A DNA stretch of 5,560 bases from Calditenuis sp032249575 (GTDB lineage Archaea; Thermoproteota; Nitrososphaeria_A; Caldarchaeales; Calditenuaceae): contig JAVVHL010000082.1 in NCBI GenBank assembly GCA_032249575.1, positions 1 to 5,560 on the forward strand. Direction: 5' to 3'. The notes beneath the pieces are model-generated. The model was given only the letters and a program-made list of their open reading frames with translations, searched no databases and was not told the origin of the DNA. Made by a program: the position numbers and the translations under genes. This document shows positions 1-3,700 of this stretch, piece after piece (position 1 is the stretch's first letter; every line of letters starts with the position of its first letter).

Positions 1-30
1 AATAAGGCGTGCCCATACCCGTCGGGAGGG

Positions 31-987
31 ATGGTCGCGGCGATAGAGGCCGAGGACCTCCAGAAGACCTACGTAGAGCGGAGGCTCTGGAGGGTGAGAC
101 GCACGGTCAGGGCGCTGGAATCGGTCTCCTTCTCGATCGAGAGGGGCAGGATGGTGGTCCTCCTCGGGCCCAACGGCGCAGGGAAGACCACCACTGTCCG
201 GATCCTCAGCACGCTCCTCCTTCCCGACGGAGGGACGGCGAGGGTGATGGGGCATGACGTGGTCAGGGAGACGAAGGAGGTCAGGAAAGTGATCGGCGTG
301 ATGCTCGACCCGGAGAAGGGCCACTTCGGCCGCCTCACAGGCCTCGAGAACCTGATCTTCTACGGCGTCCTCCACGGGCTAACCAGATCCGAGGCGAGGT
401 CGAGGGCCGTCAGGCTTTTGGAGGAGTTCGGGCTTGGGGAGGCCAAAGACAGGCCGGTCGAGGGTTACTCGAAGGGCATGAAGGCGAGGCTGGCAATATG
501 CAGGGTCCTGATACACGACCCCGAGGTCCTGATACTCGACGAGCCTACCGCAGGTCTCGACCCGATCTCGGCGAGGGAGGTGAGGGAGAGGCTGAAGGGG
601 CTGAGGAGCGAGGGAAGGACCGTCCTCGTTACGACCCACAACTTGTGGGAGGCGGAGGAGCTGAGCGACAGTCTGATAGTCCTGAACAGGGGTAAGGTCG
701 TCGCCGAAGGTTCTCCGGAGGAGGTGAAGAGGGCCTTCGGGCTCTCCTGGAGCGTCGAGCTGGAGGTCTCCGGTGATGTGAAAGGGCTGAGGCTCGGATG
801 GGAGACGGAGGTCGGGGTCAGCGAGAGGGGGAGGACGCTGCTGAGGGTCCAAATTAGGGAGGACCCGGCGGAGCTGGTGCCGGTCATCCTCTCCGAGCTC
901 AGGTCCAAAGGGGTTCAGGTCCTCTCGGTCAGCGTCAGGGAGCCGACGCTGGAGGAGGCCTTTGTCCGTGCAGTTGAGGGGTCATGA
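31..987 (+). CDS. ABC-2 type exporter, ATP-binding protein (DrrA/CcmA-like)
   Basis: This is the cytoplasmic ATPase that powers the exporter formed with the two permeases encoded next. Visible motifs in its 318 residues are Walker A GPNGAGKTT (46-54, Lys52), ABC signature YSKGMKAR (146-153, a variant of LSGGQ typical of this family), Walker B VLILDE (166-171, catalytic Glu171), D-loop GLDP (175-178) and H-loop His203 in VTTH. After about residue 235 comes an accessory C-terminal domain ending in PTLEEAFVRAV, like the tail of drug and polysaccharide exporter ATPases. The Q-loop is odd: IGVMLDPEKG (88-97) has no glutamine. A stretch of about nine extra residues before RALESVSF also occurs in related exporters, from memory. 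The start at ATG 31 gives a normal N-terminus, but the frame is open to the window edge, so a start upstream is not excluded. The next gene begins 3 nt after the stop. The substrate is unknown. Confidence 0.93.
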   Translation: MVAAIEAEDLQKTYVERRLWRVRRTVRALESVSFSIERGRMVVLLGPNGAGKTTTVRILSTLLLPDGGTARVMGHDVVRETKEVRKVIGVMLDPEKGHFGRLTGLENLIFYGVLHGLTRSEARSRAVRLLEEFGLGEAKDRPVEGYSKGMKARLAICRVLIHDPEVLILDEPTAGLDPISAREVRERLKGLRSEGRTVLVTTHNLWEAEELSDSLIVLNRGKVVAEGSPEEVKRAFGLSWSVELEVSGDVKGLRLGWETEVGVSERGRTLLRVQIREDPAELVPVILSELRSKGVQVLSVSVREPTLEEAFVRAVEGS

Positions 988-990
988 GGG

Positions 991-1797
991 ATGAGCTCGA
1001 TCGGGAAGTTCCTCGTGGTCGTCGAGTCGGACCTGAAGGAGCTCTGGCGCTCCGGCGAGCTGTTGCTGATGGCGGTCCTCTTGGCCTTCTTTCAGGGCCT
1101 CTTCTTCCTGATAGGCGCGCTGGTCAGGAGGGAGGAGGAGCTCTTCGCTAAGATCTCGGGTTACAGCGACTCGGTCCTCTACCAGATGGCAGGGGTCCCC
1201 GTCCTGCTCTTGAGCCTCGTGATGGTCTCGGCCGTGGGAGAGTATGTGATCGAGCTGGGAAGGAGGGGCGCGCTCGAGCACATCCAGACCCTTCCGGTCG
1301 ACGCTAAGCTGGTCCTCGGCGCCCACTCGGCGACGATCACGCTGATCTCCCTGCTCTACTACCTCGTCGTGACGGTGCCCTTCGTCTACGTGAGGGGAGG
1401 GTTGCAGGCCGTCTCCCACCTCCTTCCGGCCCTCCTGGTGCTGGCGGTAGGTCTCGTGCCCCTATTCCTCTTCGCCGCCCTCGTCGCGATCCTCACGCTC
1501 CTCGTCAGGACCGAGGCCTTCATCGAGCTCGTCTCCGCCACGGTCTACACCTTCACAGGCATAGCGTATCCTCTGACCGTCTTCCCTCAGATCGTCGTCG
1601 CCCTGGCCCAGCTCCTGCCGCACCCTCACGTGGCCGAGTCGGTGAGGCTCGCGGTCTTCTACGGCATCATAGAGCCGGCGAGGTTCATTCCGATGCTGGT
1701 CGTCCTCGCAGGTTACGCAGTCTTCTCGACCGTCCTTTACTCGCGGATAGAGCGCGCCCTCAGGAGGGGAGGGAGGTATGAGGTCGTCACCGAGTGA
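991..1797 (+). CDS. ABC-2 type transporter permease, first subunit
   Basis: This integral membrane protein has 268 residues, the usual size for an ABC-2 half-permease. About six hydrophobic segments are visible near residues 24-44, 66-86, 112-134, 143-171, 178-208 and 232-250. The charged loop between helices 2 and 3, ELGRRGALEHIQTLPVDAK (88-106), matches the family pattern (E-x-G-T-L-E-x-L-x-x-x-P) at the cytoplasmic coupling region that contacts the ATPase. FTGIAYPLTVFP (188-199) followed by LLPHPHVAESVR (208-219) corresponds to the conserved stretch ahead of the last helix. The start is ATG 991; GAGGGG at 976-981, inside the end of the ATPase gene, is a suitable ribosome binding site about 9 nt away. 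It lies 3 nt after the ATPase gene and overlaps the second permease by 20 nt, so co-transcription is very likely. It probably pairs with that second permease. The substrate cannot be inferred. Confidence 0.88.
   Translation: MSSIGKFLVVVESDLKELWRSGELLLMAVLLAFFQGLFFLIGALVRREEELFAKISGYSDSVLYQMAGVPVLLLSLVMVSAVGEYVIELGRRGALEHIQTLPVDAKLVLGAHSATITLISLLYYLVVTVPFVYVRGGLQAVSHLLPALLVLAVGLVPLFLFAALVAILTLLVRTEAFIELVSATVYTFTGIAYPLTVFPQIVVALAQLLPHPHVAESVRLAVFYGIIEPARFIPMLVVLAGYAVFSTVLYSRIERALRRGGRYEVVTE
1761..1777 (+). promoter_or_regulatory. Shine-Dalgarno region of the second permease
   Basis: A purine run (CAGGAGGGGAGGGAGGT) immediately precedes ATG 1778 and lies inside the first permease gene. It offers an AGGAGGGG match about 8 nt from the start and a GGAGGT match directly next to it. 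It supports the overlapping start of the second permease. Confidence 0.6.
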
Positions 1798-2557
1798 CCT
1801 GAAAGCTGGGCTCTGGGCCTTCTCGAAGCTCCTCTTCAGGAGCCCATGGTTCGCCGTCGGCCTCGTCACCGCACCGGTCTGGTCGATGGGGATAGGGCTG
1901 ACCTTCGCGATACACGCGCCGTCGTTGCTGGCCGATCAGGGATCGCTGAGGGGCCTCTCGCTCGGAGCGGGCTACTTCGTCGTCACCTCCATCGTCCTCT
2001 GGAACGTCGGCCACTTCCTCAGGCAGGTCAAGGAAGAGGGTGTTCTCCACTCGGTGGTGCTCGCTGGAGGGAGGGTAGAGGTCCTTATGTTGGCGAGGGG
2101 AGTGACGTCCCTTCCTTACACGGCTCTGGCGATGGCGCTCTCCTATGTCGTCATGGTCCTGCTCCTCGGATCGAGCCCCGTCCTCGTCGACCCCCTTGGC
2201 GCTGCGGCCTCCTTCCTCCTCCTCCACGCGGTCTTGATGTCGATCTCCCTGCTGGCCGGCTCTGCGTTCCTCTGGATCAGAAGGCCGTGGATAATCACTA
2301 ACGTGCTCCAGTTTCTGCTGCCTATGAGCTCAGGCATGATTCCCGTCGAGCTCTTCCCTGAGCAGATCAGGTCCGTCATCGCCGCTTCACCGATCGCCCA
2401 CGTCTTCGAGCTGCTGAGGAGGTCTGTGACCGGTGTTCCCTCGCTGCCCCTCGGCCAAACGCAGCTCCTCGCCTCTGCTGCGCTCTCGAGCGTCTCGCTC
2501 CTCGCAGCTTCAGTGCTGGCGATGAAGTTCTCCACAGAGAGGCTCAGGAGGTCTTGA
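1778..2557 (+). CDS. ABC-2 type transporter permease, second subunit
   Basis: This is a second, clearly different ABC-2 membrane subunit of 259 residues. Hydrophobic segments lie near residues 24-46, 60-82, 107-130, 138-165, 170-192 and 229-249. The cytoplasmic loop KEEGVLHSVVLAGGRVEVLM (85-104) follows the family pattern EEGTLE-x-L-x-x-x-P, although the usual proline is replaced here. SSGMIPVELFPEQIRSVIAA (184-203) and SPIAHVFELLRRSVTG (204-219) match the conserved region before the last helix. The start ATG 1778 lies 20 nt inside the first permease gene and is preceded by a long purine run, AGGAGGGGAGGGAGGT, that provides the Shine-Dalgarno match. Overlap of this kind suggests translational coupling and roughly equal amounts of the two subunits, consistent with a heterodimeric channel. 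It is the last gene of the operon; the next gene is convergent, 23 nt away. Confidence 0.87.
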   Translation: MRSSPSDLKAGLWAFSKLLFRSPWFAVGLVTAPVWSMGIGLTFAIHAPSLLADQGSLRGLSLGAGYFVVTSIVLWNVGHFLRQVKEEGVLHSVVLAGGRVEVLMLARGVTSLPYTALAMALSYVVMVLLLGSSPVLVDPLGAAASFLLLHAVLMSISLLAGSAFLWIRRPWIITNVLQFLLPMSSGMIPVELFPEQIRSVIAASPIAHVFELLRRSVTGVPSLPLGQTQLLASAALSSVSLLAASVLAMKFSTERLRRS

Positions 2558-2580
2558 GAGGCCGAAGCTCCTCTGAGGTC
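2558..2580. other. Convergent 23-nt spacer between exporter operon and rpl18
   Basis: This is the whole gap between two convergent stop codons (TGA at 2555-2557 on the plus strand and TGA at 2583-2581 on the minus strand). It has no T-run in either direction, so no standard archaeal U-tract terminator is visible. CTGAG-GT-CTCAG (2573-2584) is symmetric but its stem is too short to be a convincing hairpin. The two transcripts probably overlap at their 3' ends. Confidence 0.6.
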
Positions 2581-3141
2581 TCAGCCGCTCCTAATCCTCT
2601 CCAGGACCTCCTCGAAGTGGGAAGGCAGGTCCTTCAGCAGCTCGACGTCGGAGGCCGAGAACCTCTCCCTCGCCTCTTCTCCCAAAGACCTCACGTACTC
2701 GGCGATGACCTCTCCCCTTATCCTCGCCTCGTCGGGGAAGATCTCCTCCGACGCAGGTATCCGGAGGCCCGCATCGATGGCCCCCTTGATCGCCGCGAAG
2801 ACCCTCGCTCCCTTAGAAGGCGTCCTCATCCCTATGTCGGCTATCGCCTCGGTGTAGCCCTTCGCCACCGCGAGCTTCCCTGCGAGGTATCCGGTCAGGT
2901 AGGCTGCGGGCGTGTTCTTGGTCCCAGCCCTCCATCCGTACCTCGCGAGGACCTTCGATGTCACGGTCAGGACCGTCCTGTCGCCGCCGGCCTTGGACTC
3001 GACCAGCTGGACGATCACGTAGCGGTTGGTCCTCCTTACGACGAGCCTCGGCTTCCCCGACTTGACCAGCTTCAGCCTCGCCCTGTAATCGGTCACCCCC
3101 TCCCTTCTCCTCCTCGGCGGGATCCTCTTCAGAACGGCCAT
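2581..3141 (-). CDS. rpl18: Large-subunit ribosomal protein uL18 (L18P), archaeal type
   Basis: uL18 binds 5S rRNA and helps anchor it in the central protuberance of the large subunit. The 186 residues carry archaeal/eukaryotic uL18 hallmarks in order: RRRREG-TDYRARLKLVKSGKPRLVVR (10-36), the strand YVIVQLV (41-47), GDRTVL (53-58), GWRAGTKNTPAAYLTG (69-84), ADIGMRTPSKGARVFAAIKG (101-120) and DAGLRIPASEEIFPDEARIR (123-142), followed by GEVIAEY. The length is slightly below what I expect for archaeal homologues, and the N-terminus before RRRREG looks shorter and different from the usual GPRY-VPFRRRREG. The start ATG has a strong ribosome binding site overlapping the end of rpl19e, 4 nt upstream, so it is translated as part of that unit. 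In most archaea rps5, rpl30 and rpl15 follow; here the next gene is convergent and unrelated. Confidence 0.96.
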   Translation of the reverse strand: MAVLKRIPPRRRREGVTDYRARLKLVKSGKPRLVVRRTNRYVIVQLVESKAGGDRTVLTVTSKVLARYGWRAGTKNTPAAYLTGYLAGKLAVAKGYTEAIADIGMRTPSKGARVFAAIKGAIDAGLRIPASEEIFPDEARIRGEVIAEYVRSLGEEARERFSASDVELLKDLPSHFEEVLERIRSG

Positions 3142-3145
3142 CCCC

Positions 3146-3155
3146 TCACCCCTCC
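3146..3155 (-). promoter_or_regulatory. Shine-Dalgarno site of rpl18 overlapping the rpl19e stop
   Basis: On the minus strand GGAGGGGTGA closely matches the anti-Shine-Dalgarno end of archaeal 16S rRNA. It includes the TGA stop of rpl19e and sits 4 nt before the rpl18 ATG. This supports termination-reinitiation coupling of the two ribosomal genes and fixes the rpl18 start. Confidence 0.7.
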
Positions 3156-3565
3156 TTCTTCATGACGCCCATCTCGATCAGGAGGTTCCGTATGTCGGCG
3201 ATCGACTTGAACCTGCCAGCCTTGACTTGGAGGTAGAGCTTCCTGTAGAGCGACCTGTCGATGATGCCGTGGTCCCTCAGCCTCCTCAGGTACCTCCTCT
3301 GGGGCCTGACCCTCATGATCCACCTCTCCTTCTTCGTCAGCGTCGCGTACTTCCCTCCCTTCCTCACCCTCGTCTCCTTTGCCCTGTTCCTCGTCTGGCC
3401 CCTGACCGGTGCCGCGTATATCGCTCCCTCCTCGATGAGGGCCCTCACGTCCTCCCTGGTTATGGCGTCGGCTATCTCCTCGAGCCTCTCCGGGTCGAAC
3501 CTTATCCTGTTCTCCCCTACGCCCAGTATGTCGGCCGCGAGCCTCCTCTGGAGCTTCAGCTGCAT
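3146..3565 (-). CDS. rpl19e: Large-subunit ribosomal protein eL19 (L19e), shortened
   Basis: eL19 is found only in archaea and eukaryotes, is mostly helical, and threads along 23S rRNA. Clear family motifs are QRRLAADILGVGENRIRFDP (6-25), ERLEEIADAITREDVRALIE (26-45), GQTRNRAKE (56-64), KKERWIMRVRPQRRYLRRLR (78-97), IDRSLYRKLY (102-111) and KAGRFKSIADI (115-125). At 139 residues it is shorter than the roughly 150 I expect. The missing part is the strongly basic Arg/Lys/Gly segment that normally lies between GQ-R-RA and KE-W; here only about 15 residues (64-78) join them. Both flanks are intact and in frame, so this looks like a natural deletion and not a frameshift. ATG at 3565 is the only sensible start: no in-frame start lies in the purine run upstream, and the ATG at 3587 is out of frame. 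It is the first gene of the minus-strand pair and is divergent from gatE. Confidence 0.95.
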   Translation of the reverse strand: MQLKLQRRLAADILGVGENRIRFDPERLEEIADAITREDVRALIEEGAIYAAPVRGQTRNRAKETRVRKGGKYATLTKKERWIMRVRPQRRYLRRLRDHGIIDRSLYRKLYLQVKAGRFKSIADIRNLLIEMGVMKKEG

Positions 3566-3585
3566 CTCCCACCCCGCTCCCCTCC

Positions 3586-3595
3586 ATCAATTGAT
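3586..3595. repeat. Perfect 10-bp palindrome ATCAATTGAT
   Basis: ATCAATTGAT reads the same on both strands and overlaps the TATA-like box of rpl19e. It could be an operator half for a dimeric regulator, or simply an accident of the AT-rich promoter core. No second copy was noticed in the window. Confidence 0.4.
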
Positions 3596-3598
3596 AAA
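3591..3598 (-). promoter_or_regulatory. TATA-like box for rpl19e-rpl18
   Basis: Minus-strand TTTATCAA lies in the only clearly AT-rich patch of the divergent spacer, about 30 nt upstream of the rpl19e ATG. With the usual archaeal spacing of about 25 nt to the transcription start, the mRNA would begin within a few bases of the ATG, giving a very short or absent leader. This is inferred from position and composition only. Confidence 0.45.
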
Positions 3599-3621
3599 CC
3601 TCGAGGAGCGCAGGCTTCAGT

Positions 3622-3658
3622 CGTTGCCGGACCTTCTCGGCAGAGGCGCGAGGCAACG
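3622..3658. repeat. Inverted repeat CGTTGCC / GGCAACG in the divergent spacer
   Basis: The arms are CGTTGCC (3622-3628) and GGCAACG (3652-3658), separated by 23 nt. An alternative small stem, GCCG (3626-3629) with CGGC (3638-3641), shares bases with the left arm. The repeat ends just before the TATA-like box proposed for gatE. It could be a regulator site or a structured transcript segment, but the role is unknown and a chance occurrence in GC-rich DNA is possible. Confidence 0.4.
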
Positions 3659-3659
3659 G

Positions 3660-3665
3660 TTTAGT
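3660..3665 (+). promoter_or_regulatory. Weak TATA-like box for gatE
   Basis: TTTAGT, preceded by CAACGG, lies about 38 nt before the TTG start. Transcription would then begin around 3687-3690, giving a short leader that keeps most of the GGAGGGGG site. The match to the archaeal TATA consensus is poor, so this is tentative. Confidence 0.28.
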
Positions 3666-3684
3666 GAGGGCGCGACCCGTCGCT

Positions 3685-3692
3685 GGAGGGGG
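3685..3692 (+). promoter_or_regulatory. Shine-Dalgarno site of gatE, supports the TTG start
   Basis: GGAGGGGG ends 8 nt before TTG 3701. No ATG or GTG lies in frame between the upstream stop (TGA 3665-3667) and this TTG, so the site decides in favour of the TTG codon. Confidence 0.6.
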
Positions 3693-3700
3693 CCAAGGGT

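Larger units (their letters stand above)
3566..3700. other. Divergent intergenic region between rpl19e and gatE
   Basis: These 135 nt hold the two promoters facing away from each other. Reading from the left there is a pyrimidine-rich run (the minus-strand ribosome binding region of rpl19e), the AT-rich palindrome with TATA-like box, the CGTTGCC/GGCAACG inverted repeat, a weak TATA-like box and the gatE ribosome binding site. I see no tRNA fold or conserved small gene in it. Confidence 0.7.

Noticed and set aside
2205..2227. CTC/CTT-rich tract resembling a simple repeat
   Set aside because: It is explained by consecutive leucine codons of a membrane helix in the second permease.
2573..2584. 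CTGAG-GT-CTCAG symmetry as a transcription terminator
   Set aside because: The loop is too small for the full stem, and no T-run follows on either strand.
2554..3165. Open frame of 203 codons on the plus strand
   Set aside because: It is antisense to rpl18, whose protein matches the uL18 family along its whole length; the alternative product is Pro/Arg-rich and unrecognisable.
3566..3620. Possible C/D box guide RNA on the minus strand (CTGA and TGATGG near each other)
   Set aside because: The order and spacing of the boxes do not fit the C, D', C', D arrangement: about 26 nt separates the inner boxes and no proper C box lies upstream.
3129..3656. Minus-strand open frame of 175 codons overlapping rpl19e, including the ATG at 3587
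   Set aside because: It is in a different frame from eL19, is dominated by Gly/Glu/Arg runs and has no known motif. The ATG at 3587 is 22 nt upstream of the eL19 start and out of frame with it.
3611..3670. Possible tRNA in the divergent spacer
   Set aside because: No TTCGAAT-like T-loop, no anticodon stem and no acceptor pairing could be found; only the 7-bp inverted repeat is present.
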